Assembly: GCA_003008705.1 (NCBI GenBank)
Contig: PDUO01000057.1
Span: forward strand, 228,884-292,883
Length of the DNA stretch: 64,000 bases
Direction of reading: 5' to 3'
Source: Pezicula radicicola
Lineage: Eukaryota > Ascomycota > Leotiomycetes > Helotiales > Dermateaceae
Part shown: positions 25,777-37,340 of the stretch, piece after piece
How positions within the stretch are numbered: position 1 is the first letter of the stretch
Layout: every line of letters begins with the position of its first letter
The notes under the pieces: generated by a model
Told to the model about the DNA's origin: nothing
What the model saw: only the letters and a program-made list of their open reading frames with translations
The model's database searches: none
Program-made: the position numbers and the translations under genes

Positions 25777-25997
25777 TAGCCTGCTTCAATGACATCACAG
25801 AAACCGGTGGCTCTACTTATCACATGGTAGAAACATACTTCTGCCTAGCTGACTTCTCAAATGCGCTGCTGATTTGAACAGCTCTACATCACATCTGATT
25901 GCTGGATTTTCCCAGACCCAGCGCTTCAACCTTTTATAGAACGCCGTCCAATTCTATCTATCATATATCTCTGGATAATATTCGCTCATTTTTCGGA

Positions 25998-27124
25998 ATG
26001 GATACCGGTATTGCGTTAATTCGGTCGATCGTAGAAAGAATCGTGATCGTAGAAAGAATAATTCCTGCCTCGGACGGCGAGGAATTACGTCTGCTCTTCC
26101 TAGAGAATATTGCTAACCCGCTGTCATGGTCGCTCTTGATACAGCACAATGTGCCTCAAGTCACGAGTCGCATACGAAAGTATGTATTGAATGGAGACGC
26201 AAAGGAAGCATGGAGATTGAAAGAATCTTATAAAGACACGTTTGCTCTAGAAGCTGTTTCGGTTAGTTCTCCAGTTCAAATCAATGTCCCTTTAATCATT
26301 GATGTATATTTAAGTCACATGCTAAAGAGAAAATCTATTGAAAGGCCGCTATCATCGCCCAAATAGCCATCACCATGCCCAGTCTTTCCGACTTTGGCAA
26401 TATACACTGGACAGCGACAGCTTTTGCATACACGAGCCTGGTCTGTGGGCTGCTATCAACATTCTTTTCATTCTACGTTCAGCAGATCCTGAGCGATCTG
26501 CACAGCCCGGAAGACATTCACGGGTGGCTCACATCGCCACGAAACAACTTTGCCGATCGCTTCCGCAACACCATCTTCGGTCGGTATATATTACCGAGGA
26601 CAGCCCAGCATGCGGCGAATAGAGGCGGCAGAATCCCGTCGCTCACAGCTGCCGCAATCTTGACTGCACCCAGCAGGCTGCTCCGCTCTTCCATCGTATC
26701 CTTATTTGTTGCATTAGGAGTTTATCTCGGCTCGGTGTACACCGAGAAATTAGGCACGTTGAAAGGTAGCAACGCTAACCTGGCGGTTTTACTCTTCTTC
26801 GTTATATTCTCGACCTGGGGGATTTTCGAGGTATACCTACCACTGAATAGCAAGCTCATAGACCAGATTACCGCATCGCTGGGACGCAACGAGGAGGACC
26901 GTAATTTCCAGCTCCAGCAATTAAGCAATACTAGGCATAATATTAGGCCGACGACAGACGTCGCTTCCAGCGAGACCTCAGAAACAAGACATATTATCCG
27001 AGAGGCGCTGAAGGCGTCAATTCACGCTCAAGAGGAGAGTTTGAAAGCGCAAAAGGTCCTTCTAGAGTTATTAGATTCACAGTTTCATAGCAGTACTAGC
27101 ACATCAAATGTGGGGCCAAGTTAA
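25998..27124 (+). CDS. Two-helix membrane protein of unknown function
   Basis: Exons 25998-26261 and 26345-27124 give 347 residues. The intron GTTAGT..AAAG restores an AAIIAQIAITMPSLS segment leading into the first helix. The N-terminal 85 residues are soluble and charged. A hydrophobic helix lies around the TAFAYTSLVCGLLSTFFSFY segment and two more hydrophobic stretches near SSIVSLFVALGVYLGS and LAVLLFFVIFSTWGIF, so two to three membrane spans. The C-terminal tail is polar and probably helical, with KASIHAQEESLKAQKVLLEL. It resembles the widespread fungal membrane proteins found in accessory regions; I know no function. The start could be further upstream if another exon exists. Confidence 0.65.
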
Positions 27125-27305
27125 AATTATTGAAGGTTTGTAACTAACACCAAATTCGACTTTTACTGTACTGCTTATGCTCACTTTGTAATATGTCTAT
27201 AGTACTGTGGCAATTGTTCATAAACATCATGTTCGTACGCCATCAAAGAAGAAATCCAGAAGTGTCTCCTTCATGACTGGGGCCATATTGTGATAAACCC
27301 CATCT

Positions 27306-28271
27306 ATGAATCTCATTGACTCGATTAGGCAGCTCTTGGACGGTATATTCGTCGGAAATTCTGCTCTAAATAGCCTCTTCATCACATACCCAGTCCACCG
27401 GCAAGCCTCATCAAGAGTAGGTTCAAGGATCCAACAATGGTTACCAAGTAGACAACTCTGAATCCTCGGCTTTGCAGCTTGTTACGAGCATCCTGCCAAA
27501 TTGGGCAAACCAGGGCGCAAAAGTTGAAACATCACAATTCTCTGATAGAATCACAAATACGTTGCTGAAGCTTGTTAATCGAAGGCCTGGGTTGACTCAG
27601 GACGAGGCAGACGAGAATTCCGTGCTGCTGAGAGCGTATAGTAGCGGGACTGACCTTATCATCGATCGAGTACGAGAGATCCAGAACCATAAATTGCTTA
27701 TGGCCCATGGACTAACCCCGAAACTTCTTATCCACTTCGCAAACGGTATACTCTATCGATTTATCAGAGGATCGGTTGCTCGTTCTGAAGACCTTGTCTC
27801 TGTTTTCAGCCTCCTTGCAAAACCACACACAGGATTGCGCATTATTCAGAGAATATTTCTTTCTTATATGATGATGAAATGAATTTTGGCTGACTAGCGA
27901 CTCTGATTCAGTTGGCCTTTGCACACTGCGATCTCTTGAGCGGGAATATTATCTTTTTGCCTCTAGCCATGTCAGTTGCCATATATGAACAGATAACAAC
28001 GGTTTACAGGCGTCGCAATCCATATCATCACCGCCAGTCTCTGTTAGTTTCATAAACTATAAGTACGCAACGCCGTCGCCGGCTGCATTTGACATCGCCG
28101 AGGTGGACAAGCTCATGGACGAAGTAGACCTTTTCCCGTGGAATTCCAGGCTTTTATTGAGGGATCTGGGGGCGCTTATTCAAGCCGTCATATCCGACAT
28201 AGACTTCGACTACGCTAGCTACACGGAGACGAGGCTCAGCGAATACTGGATGTCTCGAGGATCTCGTTGAG
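27306..28271 (+). CDS. Hypothetical protein, gene structure uncertain, possibly degraded
   Basis: An open frame starts at 27306, and a plausible intron (GTAGGT..GCAG ending near 27471) leads into a frame that runs to 27882. This central part is 136 residues with helical character and no domain I recognise. A further open stretch at about 28010-28271 starts after a TTTACAG acceptor-like site and ends in an acidic, Trp-containing tail. I cannot find a clean donor joining it to the central exon, so the gene may be broken or may be two fragments. Confidence 0.3.
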
Positions 28272-30242
28272 AAGAGAAATGCCTCTACGAGAACGCTGCT
28301 GGGCACAAAACAAGTAACCCATGGTTCCCTCGACTACAAAAGTTCTAATATGTTTTCATTACTTTTCTGTTTCCGCGATTCTTCCAAACTTATAAATCGT
28401 AGTGTTTGATAATTCGATTTCGATTTATTACAAGCACCTTTGGATTTAAATGTTCTATTACAGTAATGCGAGGTTTGAAGTGTTGTAACCTAAGTAAGCG
28501 AGGAAGGTTACTTAGTTATATATTTATTTTTAAGCTCTTATACTAATTAAACCTTTAAGGGTTAATTATACTTACTCTACCTAGGCCTAGGGCCTAGTAC
28601 CCTTACTTATAGTATATAATCTAAATACTAGTACTAACTTAACTCTAGTACTAAGAGATAAACTATTAGGGCTTATATTAACTTTCTTTATATTAGTATT
28701 AATATTATAATAATTTTAACTATTTAACTACTATCTAGGACTAAATCTCCCTAAAGTGTCTTTAGCCTTATAATTATACTAATAGCTTATCTTAATTACC
28801 TCTTTTATAATACTCTTTGTATAATCAAAGAAGTGTGGTTCTTTAGCATCTTAAGGTAGGACCTGTGTCCGTAAACGAGCAAGCTTAGTCTTAGGGCGTT
28901 TAACTATCCGGTCCAGAGTTATTAAATCAAATCGGTCTCTGACTAGTTGGGGAGAGTTAGCCCAGTGGAGACCATAAATTAAAGTATTCTTAAAAGCGTT
29001 CCTATGTTAATTCTGGGCTCAGCTCAAGTAGGAAGGATTGGTGCTAACGAGGATTGCCCTACCAGGTAGATTACATGCCTGTGAGCGCTGACGATGTTGT
29101 TTCCGTACAGCATATCTCTCAAGCATAGCAGCATGGCTAGAATTTCGGAATTACCCCCCGAAACAATTACAAGCTCTGTGGCATAAGCAACGGTCCCGCA
29201 AATTGAGTGCAGCTAACACTTCTAAAGCTCTAATCCCCTGAGATACTTGCCTATCCTTTGACAGGTTTCTTCTATTAGTAGATCCATGATATAGGCCATG
29301 TCTTCCCTAGGGAGTACGTTAGGGAGCGAGTACAGTTAAATGCAGCCACAGACGGCGACCAGGGAATTAGGATCTTACAGTTGAAGACGAGAGCAACACC
29401 GTTAGAATATTTTGCATAGAGGAGATATCGATCGTCCCACAGGCTATTTCAAGCTTTCCTTGAGGTCAGAATAGCCCTCAAGCGGCTGACATTTATAGTA
29501 TTTTTTATAGGAGGGCCCCTTGTAAAAAGCGTCCAAGTTGTTCTGTCCTTAGGCTTGTAGACTTCAGAATTAGCTTAGACATGAAGAGTATTCGAAGTGA
29601 ATAAGGAAATAGTTTTGAACTTTGGGTCAGCCGTTCAAAAGTAACAAGGAATAGCAAAGCTCGTAGATAGACTTATTTGTGAACCCTAAAGAGTTTTGGA
29701 AGAATAAGGCATTACTACGCGCAGTTGATCTACGTAGATCTAAGGGAGGTTCTAAGAGGAACCCTTACACTAAAAAGAGTTAAAAAGAGTCCACTACCTC
29801 GAAGGTGTAAACTTAAGCTTGTCCTTGTAATACATAACAAAAGTAAACTACAACATAACTAGGCAACCGAAACCACGTCTAAAGAGGCCCAAAATGAGGG
29901 GCTAAGAGAGCTAAACAGGATCCCTGCTTTACGCTAATGCTGGCTCAGGAGCGTGCTCAGGATACTCAGGCTAAACTCAGGAATGCTCACTTTCAGCTCA
30001 GATTAGAGCAGTGATTGCTTAAGTATAAAGACAGAAATAGAATAGCTAGAAGAGATTTCCCATCAATGTTCATTCGGCGCTCTTTACATAGACCTAGTTT
30101 AAGAAGGTAAGACTATTCAATGACATAGAGTCTCGTAATAGGAGCGGGGAAAACAGAAAAAGGGCTTTGCTACTCTCTCTTTCATTAAACAACATATATA
30201 TATATAGAAGACTATAAAGAATCCCCATCTTAAGCTATTGAA
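28272..30242. other. Repeat-derived region without an intact gene
   Basis: 28500-28830 is AT-rich with almost no CA or TG (RIP). 28840-29900 has more normal composition but no sustained frame. A minus-strand frame over about 29050-29250 is open for roughly 60 codons without a recognisable domain. 29930-30060 is degenerate repeat copy B. A TA microsatellite lies at 30191-30204. Confidence 0.6.
29930..30060 (+). repeat. Degenerate repeat copy B
   Basis: Second member of the pair described for 24430-24560. It is richer in T and A at the same aligned positions, as expected if RIP had acted more strongly on this copy. Confidence 0.5.
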
Positions 30243-31832
30243 CTATTTGACCTTGTAGAAACCATCATTGGCCTTTAGACGCTCCTTAGCCATCATATCC
30301 TTAATAGTCCAGTCCTCGTGGATGTAACCCTCGGGAACGTTCTTGGCGACGAATGGAGTGCCATTCTTCAAGTGGTCGATGACAGCATCGAAGTTTTCAA
30401 GGGCGTAATCCTCAGCATCCACACCGAGCAGCCAATCTGGCTGCTGAAATTTGAGCCATTCAGGATCCTTTGCAACGGCATCCCAATCCGTTTGATGCCA
30501 TCGGTGTCTTAGCTCCCAGCCCATACGCTGTGTGAGGCATGTCCGTTCAAACCTGGTCCATAAGTCAGACAAGGATCGCTTGAGGAAAATCAGGTCCTTC
30601 TGGGAAGGTTAACTTACCTAAGCTTTTCATATGCTTGCAATGCAAGCGGAACGTCAGCCTTGCCTGTCTTGGTGAGGAGAGCAGCGATGGTGGCCGCGTC
30701 TTCGACACCTTGGGCGCCACCAGTGGCAGAGGTTGCGAGATGCGGGTGGGCCGCATCTCCCACGAGAGCAATACGAGCTTTGGGTGAGAGCCATGGCTTG
30801 ATAGGATCTCTCCAAAGAATCTTATAGTCGATAAGACAGTCATCCGGGATGGCCTTGACAACCTCGACCAATTCGGGGTCACAGCCCTCAACTACTTTGA
30901 GCATGTCCGCTACCTTACCCGGCAATGTCCAGGATTCTGCAATGTCGGCGTCATCCTAAAAATCAAATATATAGGTTAAAATCTACTTCGACCTTAATGA
31001 ATAATGAGGGGGCCTCGCCTACTCGATGTGTGGCAAAGCACGTTCCTTTCCCAAGCTTGAGATTCGTGGTGATAATCGCATGGCAATCTTCCATGATCCA
31101 GATTTTGAAAAGAGGGGTGTCAGAATTCGTAACGTGTTCCGTCTTGGGATTGCCCCGGAGCACATTGAGCGGGAACCAAGCACGGAAGATGGCGAAACCA
31201 CTCTTCTGAGGACGGTCCTTTTTCCCGGTAACGACCTGTCGGCCCCGGCTATGGATCCCGTCAGCAGCGATGACCAAATCGGCTTCGTGCTTGGCTCCAT
31301 CGAGGATGATGCCAGCCGAAGTATCCGTCTCAAAATATTCAGTGATATTGGCATTGAAGACAAACTTGGCGCCGACTTCTTGAGCGTACTGGTACATGGT
31401 AGCTTGAGTTTTGCCACGGTACCCATAGGCGTTTGGATAGCCGTCATAATCACCTTCAACCTTTTGCTCCAACAGTGGCTTGCCATTCTTGTCCATGATG
31501 AGAATGACATCTGGTTGACTGGCAACTTCCATAAGTTGGTCGAGGACGTGATCTCCATATTTCTTCAAAAGTCGGGTAGCATTTGCACCAAACAAGATGA
31601 TGTCGCCTGAGAAGTTGGACTTAGCCTCTTTGCGCCAAGTATGACAGCGCTGGTTGTCGGGGAGGTGAAATGAGATGGGTGAACCGAACTGACCTGCAAC
31701 CCGGACCGACTCATGGGCCTCATATACGGTGACGTCCGCACCTCGTCTGGCAAAGTCGCAGGCGCACGCCAGGCCCGCAAAGCCAGCGCCGACGACAATC
31801 GCCTTAATATCTTTAAGGGTAGTTGAAGTCAT
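30243..31832 (-). CDS. FAD-dependent aromatic monooxygenase (salicylate hydroxylase-like)
   Basis: Group A flavoprotein monooxygenase, NAD(P)H-dependent, hydroxylating or epoxidising an aromatic or enol substrate. Exons 31832-31023, 30955-30618, 30552-30243 give 485 residues. The FAD-binding GxGxxG is GAGFAGLACA near residue 15. The DG motif is LVIAADGIHS. The GD motif is ALVGDAAHPHL followed by GGAQGVEDAATIAALL. C-terminal RMGWELRHRWHQTDW is shared with the broken paralogue at 61122-62588, as are FAIFRAWFPL and the second and third exon layout. No signal peptide is evident. Divergent from the ABM-fold gene at 32536. Substrate cannot be told from the sequence. Confidence 0.93.
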
Positions 31833-32535
31833 GCTAGCAGAACTTAATAGTGGTTGATTGGCTGGAACAACGGAGAGATTAGATTCACCGGTGGAAAGAG
31901 GGAGGCAGGTTATATATAACTTCCAGATCTGTTACTTTCCATCTTGAGTGTGATTATTGGCCTACAAGCCGCGGATTTGGACTAGGGAACTACTCCTCGC
32001 GCACGCGGTACGGCCGGGAAGATTATACAACTATCCATGCATGCCGCTTAAATGAGATAGATGCTAATTTTGTATAAAAATTATAAAAATTAGAATCATT
32101 TAAAATTACTTAGTTGTAATTACCTGCTTATTTTGCTTTCTCTAACAAGGAGCACTATGCGGCGTAGAAGGCTAATAAGCGAGGCCGACGATTAATATAA
32201 TTTATGCTCGGTATCTTCGGATGTCCACGTTTGCATCGGAAAAGACATTGTTCATTCCTAGCTAACCAGTATGTGGAGTAGTGTACCCCGGATCAAATCC
32301 ACTCCTTTACCCCACTCCCTATGTCATGGGGAAAAGAGTTGCCGCCTCTTGAGGCTGTCTGTTTTGGGTGAGAGTTCCGAGAGGACTTTATTTGAGTTCG
32401 GTTCACCGTTTGGGCAATTTAACCGTACGGTCTAGAATATGCTGTATATCTCAATTAACGAACAACGATAAACAACATTGAGGGCCATTTTGTATCTGCC
32501 TCTCCTAATTTACTTGTTATAATTGAATCTCCGTA
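31833..32535. promoter_or_regulatory. Divergent intergenic region between FAD monooxygenase and ABM-fold gene
   Basis: Seven hundred bases separate two outward-facing genes, so both promoters lie here. 32050-32130 is AT-rich. A possible TATA-like stretch TATATATAAC lies at 31911-31920, about 80 bp before the monooxygenase start on the minus strand side. No gene seen. Confidence 0.45.
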
Positions 32536-33389
32536 ATGATGGCTCCAGCCCACGCGTTCATTGCCGAAATCTATTCCGACGCCGGCTCAGGCCAAGCAGC
32601 GGTTTGTCTCTATCCTCTAGGGCCTGGGGGAGCTTCAGGGCTACCATCTAGATATTTTTGTCTACTGGCAATATGACTTCAGGTGCTCGAGGCTATCCGT
32701 GGTGTTGACCGTCACGTGGTCTCAAGCGAGCTTGCCGCAAGCATGTACTACTGGTACATACCAGAAGACTCCAATGATGGCATAGTCTATGGACTTGAAG
32801 AGTAAGTACTCGCACGCCTAAAGTACAAAGCTTCAGGACTTGACGTAGTTTGGGCGATAGGTATGCTACGGTCAAAGATCACGTCGATGTCCACAACACG
32901 AGTTCGGCGTTTCTAAACCTAGTTGATGTAATTAATAAATCATCGTCACGCAACCCTAAGCTCTCGCTCGAGAATCTTGCCCAGCTGTCGGGCTTTATGG
33001 AGCGTAGTCAAGCCACGAATGCTGGGTTAGTTCAGGTCGAAAGATTTGTTGTTGATCTAGACGCCCAAAATAAGGCACTGGAGATTCTCGAGTCATTGGC
33101 GACATATGTCGAAAAGGGTTAGCAATCCTCCTCCAGGAAATTGAAACTCATCTCCGCTGACATAACAATAGCTGAGCCCCAGACTCTTTCGTTTGTCGTC
33201 TATCAAAGCCGGGAGAGGCCGGGGCAGATAGTCGTATTCGAGAGATTCAAGTCTAAATCAAACCTTACAGTTGATCATTATCAATCTTCTGAGCGCCAAA
33301 AAGCGGAGAGTGAGCTCGCACCTCTTCTTAAGGATAAAACCGCTCATGCCTACAAAGAGGCAGGCATTGGATTCATGACACGGCATTAG
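32536..33389 (+). CDS. ABM-fold (antibiotic biosynthesis monooxygenase-like) protein
   Basis: Four exons: 32536-32601, 32683-32801, 32861-33117, 33172-33389, giving 219 residues. The C-terminal half, QTLSFVVYQSRERPG then IVVFERFKS and a helix ending in EAGIGFMTRH, has the strand-helix pattern of a dimeric alpha/beta barrel ABM domain. The N-terminal half, with ASMYYWYIPED, YGLEEYATVKDH and NTSSAFLNL, looks like a second, more diverged copy. Fungal ABM proteins act as cofactor-free oxygenases on anthrones and quinols or as cyclases in polyketide pathways. Role here is inferred only from the neighbouring oxidative genes. Two consecutive Met codons begin it; the first was used. Confidence 0.75.
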
Positions 33390-34009
33390 CATGGCAGGCA
33401 GATAGAATATCATTTTAAAAGCAATGCTATATCAACTAGGCAAAAAGGTTTAACATTATGAAAAATAGCATATATTCTATGAGCCCGAAGACGCCGGAAT
33501 ACCGTATTAACTGCTAGTTAACCTCTTAGCTATAGCACGTGCACGAGTTTCTCCTGTGATTTCGGACTGGTGGTAATAGCTAGGGGGTGCTATTAACTAG
33601 GTAGTGTTAATACCGGATACACGGGGTTATATGTAATTCTGTATACTATCCTCAGTAGAAAGCCAAAAGTACACTATGACAAGATTAATCAAAATAAGTA
33701 AGGTGGCAACAACCAGTTAATACGATGGTCAATGTGTGACGGTTAGTTGTTATATCTGCTTCTAGCCACATTTGATTCACTGATTCCATCACCTTTTGCG
33801 TACAGAAACAGCCTTTTGTTCCCGTAACCGCCGTTAAAGGAAGTATAGGGAATTCAAACCGTGAAATACTTAGAGACAAAGGCCCAGGCACGTTTAGACA
33901 TTTAAGAATACAAGATCATTGTGAACTTCTCGTCCCTAACTTGCTCTCCCCCGCGCCTGCTTGTGACGGGTATCTCTGAAGTACTGCCTGTTTCTTTCTA
34001 TACTGCAAC
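33390..34009. other. Intergenic region between convergent genes, no gene seen
   Basis: About 620 bp between the stops of the ABM-fold gene and the esterase. Only short frames without features. Expected to hold both terminators. Confidence 0.5.
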
Positions 34010-34972
34010 CTAGTTTAACGTGAGCTCGTTCAACCACTTGCCCAAATCATGTGCCCACTTCTCCTCTCTCTCTCTGCTAGAGCGTAAAGATAACACTGTA
34101 CTGAAATGATTGTGTCCTTCCAGAACCCGGTATTCTCCTTGCAGGTCGGCGCTCTTCCACATCTTCATGAACTCTGCTCCTGAATTGATGATATCCTCAG
34201 GATCAAACTCACTGACAAGGACCAAAATTGGCGGCCACACAGTTCCATCGGTGCGATAAGCAAGGGCCTTCTTCACTATTTCAATAGCCGCATTCTCCTG
34301 CACTTTTTCTTTGTCACCGTAATAACCCTTTACGCTAACTCCGACGGGTCCAGCAATGACTTCCTCCGGCCAGATAAATGGGCACCCCAGCGGTATAGCG
34401 GCTCGCAATTTTAGAGTACTGTCGCCAGATACGAAGTACTTCAAGGTGTCACGAAACTCTGATCTGAACAACCAAGTGGTCAAATGGATCCCACCAGCCG
34501 AGTTCCCCATCACGAACAAGTCTCGTTGACCCGACTCGGCGTACCGCTGATCAAGCCACTTCAAGGCCATATCCAAATCCTCGGCTCCTTTGGGGAATCG
34601 TGCTCCATCTGCGGTCAGCCTATAGTCTATCACCGCGGTTTCGTAGCCTAATTTTTCCGCGAAGAATGACCCCAAGTTCTTATATACCAGGTCTCCTGGA
34701 ATGGTGCTGATGACCTTTGCACCTGACGCAAATCCGCCACCATATAAGAACACAAACAGTGGGCGAGGGCGACTTCCGGCTGGGTTCGGCACCCCGGAGG
34801 CAGGAGTGTAGATGTCCAAAGCATGACGCTCGTGTGGACCGTAGGAAAACACTTCCCGTTTTGTTGCGTGGATGGTGGATGTCTGTTCAGCGAGGATGTC
34901 ACCGAATATCTTGAAAGTGGGAGGGAGCACTTCGAGGAGTTCTTGACCTCGGAAAGCAGTGATTTGATCCAT
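34010..34972 (-). CDS. Alpha/beta hydrolase, esterase/lipase-like
   Basis: Single-exon gene of 320 residues without signal peptide, so probably cytosolic. The nucleophile elbow is GNSAGG near residue 153, the acid is likely in SEFDPED and the base in GHNHFST near the C-terminus. The order and size fit the hormone-sensitive-lipase/BD-FAE type. The oxyanion-hole motif, usually HGGG, reads YGGGF here, with Tyr for His. The preceding ALDIYTP and VIDYRLT strands are typical. It may cleave an ester, lactone or thioester intermediate of the nearby pathway; inference from position. It shares an upstream region with the dehydrogenase at 35427. Confidence 0.88.
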   Translation of the reverse strand: MDQITAFRGQELLEVLPPTFKIFGDILAEQTSTIHATKREVFSYGPHERHALDIYTPASGVPNPAGSRPRPLFVFLYGGGFASGAKVISTIPGDLVYKNLGSFFAEKLGYETAVIDYRLTADGARFPKGAEDLDMALKWLDQRYAESGQRDLFVMGNSAGGIHLTTWLFRSEFRDTLKYFVSGDSTLKLRAAIPLGCPFIWPEEVIAGPVGVSVKGYYGDKEKVQENAAIEIVKKALAYRTDGTVWPPILVLVSEFDPEDIINSGAEFMKMWKSADLQGEYRVLEGHNHFSTVLSLRSSREREEKWAHDLGKWLNELTLN

Positions 34973-35426
34973 AGCTACTCTGAGGATGGCAAAAGTTCAA
35001 TAAGTCAAGTCGTGTGAAGCGTAAGAAATTGAACTTTATATTTTTTTTGTATGTTTTTTTACAGAAAACTAAGTTCGCTCTTCGCTGATTCACGGGTCGG
35101 TGACAAAATAGGATTAAATTGAAAAAGGAAAAGGGGTGGGGGAGGAGGGGGGACCCTCCATGGGAGTGCCATTCATGTTGTACGGTCATCTGCGAGTACT
35201 TAGTCATCTATTAGGTATTACACAGGAACACTTTCTAGCTCAACGCCGGCTATATGGCCCAGCTAGGAGACTAGGAAACAGTTTTGGTTGCTAACGTAAA
35301 CGGCCATATAGAGTATATTTCCCGTACGCCAGGTAAATCTTAACAATCACGGTACAAATACAGAGCTGGCATTGGAGAAGCTCTAAGTAAAGCTTTTTTT
35401 TGACCTGAAACTGGCGAAGAGCAGCA
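34973..35426. promoter_or_regulatory. Divergent intergenic region between esterase and dehydrogenase
   Basis: Contains both promoters. A purine-rich plus-strand run with long G tracts occupies about 35118-35155 and a T-rich run 35036-35060. No other landmark. Confidence 0.5.
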
Positions 35427-36471
35427 ATGACGACCAACGGCAGCGTGAAAAATGAAGTAGAGCGTCTTGTCGGCTTTATTGGACTGGGCCATGCTGGATG
35501 GCCGATCGCGAGCAATCTACCATGCAAAAACTACAATCTTTCCGTTTACGATGCGGACGTGTCCAAGGTGCAACGCTTTGCTGATGAATACCATTGCACC
35601 GCGGTCACCAAGCCGAATGAGGGTTTTAGGGATGTTGACATACTCATTACTATGTTACCGAATGGAAACATTGTGCGGGACGTTTTGTTTGGAGACAACG
35701 GGGTCGCTAAAAGCCTCAAGAAAGGTAGCTACCCAAGACACGATTAATCTCAATTCACTTCCATAGGAAAACCGAAACTAAGAAAATATCACAACTTTAG
35801 GGTGCGTCGTCGCCGATATGTCCTCTGCAGACCCATTTAATTCGATCAAACTAGCTGAGACTCTGGAAGAATTAGGAGTGGACTTCATCGACTCGCCTAT
35901 CACTCAGCGAAAACTTCATGACACCGACGACGGCAGGGTGACTATAATGATTGGTGCCAAGAGCCCCGAGGTGGTGGACAAGGTGATGCCGGTTATGAAG
36001 GCCATGTCGAAGTACTGCTTTGTCATGGGAGGGATTGGGGCTGGCCATGCAATGAAAACCGTCAATAACTATATCATGGCCTCGTCCATCTGCGCTCTCG
36101 CCGATTCCTTCGTTATCGGCACCAAGTTCGGGCTCAACCCAGGCACCATGCTGGACGTCCTGAATGTCGGCACTGGGAGAGTGTTTGCCTCGGAGAACAC
36201 CATGCGGGATGAAGGTCTTACGCAGCGATACCAGTCGGGCTTTCAGCTCGCCCTTCTTGTCAAAGATCTGGGCATCTACAAGAATCTCGCCGAGGAGATG
36301 AAGTTCGACACACCTCTGGTTAAGGTGGTACATGGAAGATTAGCAGACGCCTTACTGGAGGTTGAGCCCAATGCCTGTCATTCCAAGTGTCTGCGAGCAT
36401 GGGAAGAGTGGGGAGGTGTCAAATTGATGAAACTCGACCAGCCCAATACTCCCGCCGTTCCTCTAGACTAA
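35427..36471 (+). CDS. 3-hydroxyisobutyrate dehydrogenase-like NAD(P)-binding oxidoreductase
   Basis: Beta-hydroxyacid dehydrogenase family, oxidising a 3-hydroxy acid or reducing an imine or semialdehyde. Exons 35427-35724 and 35801-36471 give 322 residues. The Rossmann motif GFIGLGHAGWPIASNL is near residue 16, followed by VYDAD and the ITMLPNG segment. The catalytic Lys is in GAGHAMKTVNN. The usual substrate-binding DAPVSGG motif is replaced by DSPITQRK, so the SGG is lost and the substrate may differ from the family standard. Most of the C-terminal helical domain follows normally and ends with ACHSKCLRAWEEWG. The intron has a phase-1 junction at GG|GTAGCT. Confidence 0.88.
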
Positions 36472-37340
36472 TAGAGGGTTTTAGTTATATTTTATTTTCG
36501 TGTGGAGTGGTCTACAACCTTTCTTCTTAGGATTAGAGGATGTATAATTATATAACAATTATATAAAATACCTTACACTCGTTTACCTTTATCCTATAAG
36601 TCTATAGATAGTTATATATTTTTTATTTTCTTATAAAAAGCTCTATAAAGGTCTTATATAATATATTAATAAACTAAAACTATTATAGAAACTTAGTAAA
36701 TATAGAAATAATATAACTAATAAAGTCAGTCTTATAATTAGTTTAAAAGTATATAATTTTTTTCTCTTATAAGATATATTATTATAATTAATAAATATTA
36801 TTAAATAACTTTTATTTAAGAGAGGGGATAATATAAAGATATAATGTCCTTGTATTTATAGGGCTAATTACAGGCTAGAGGCCCTGTAAATTAGTCTTTT
36901 ACAGGCTGTGGAGCCCTATAAATAGGCTTTTACCGGGGTCGAGATCTCCAATCTCCGCTCCCGAAGCCGGGGTGGTTAACCCCTGTATTATTAAGACTTT
37001 TCACCGGATCCTTTGGTACTGGAACTCCGGGTTAGTGCAAGTATATGGGGCCCCGCAATACCATAACCCCGCCCCAGGTTTTCAATTTAGACCCTTTGAT
37101 CTCGATCGATGTCGGGTGCATTCAGTGATATAACTGTGTGGCCTTCTTTGACTCTGAAGCCCAGCCTGTTCCACTTCTCTAACCAAGTCCATCTAACCAA
37201 GTCTACCACCTGTCCTTTGCATCGCGGAGGATATGAAAGTAGTCGGAGCGGTGGAATGCGCCACTAGTTAGTCCCGTCCACCCACGACCGTAGAGAAAGA
37301 AGGACAGACAACTGGCAGAGAAAAGGGATTCAGATGCCGT
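36472..37340. other. AT-rich RIP tract and tandem repeat, no gene
   Basis: 36480-36850 is AT-rich with few CA/TG. 36870-36935 holds two degenerate copies of a roughly 31-bp unit (ACAGGCT...CTTTT). 36930-37340 has normal composition and should contain the promoter of the regulator at 37341. Confidence 0.55.

Noticed and set aside
29050..29250. Minus-strand open stretch that might be reverse transcriptase
   Set aside because: No catalytic motif or integrase/RT block could be recognised; left as unclassified repeat-region sequence.
31019..31610. 179-codon minus and 194-codon plus frames inside the FAD monooxygenase
   Set aside because: They are alternative frames of a gene whose FAD and GD motifs lie in another frame.
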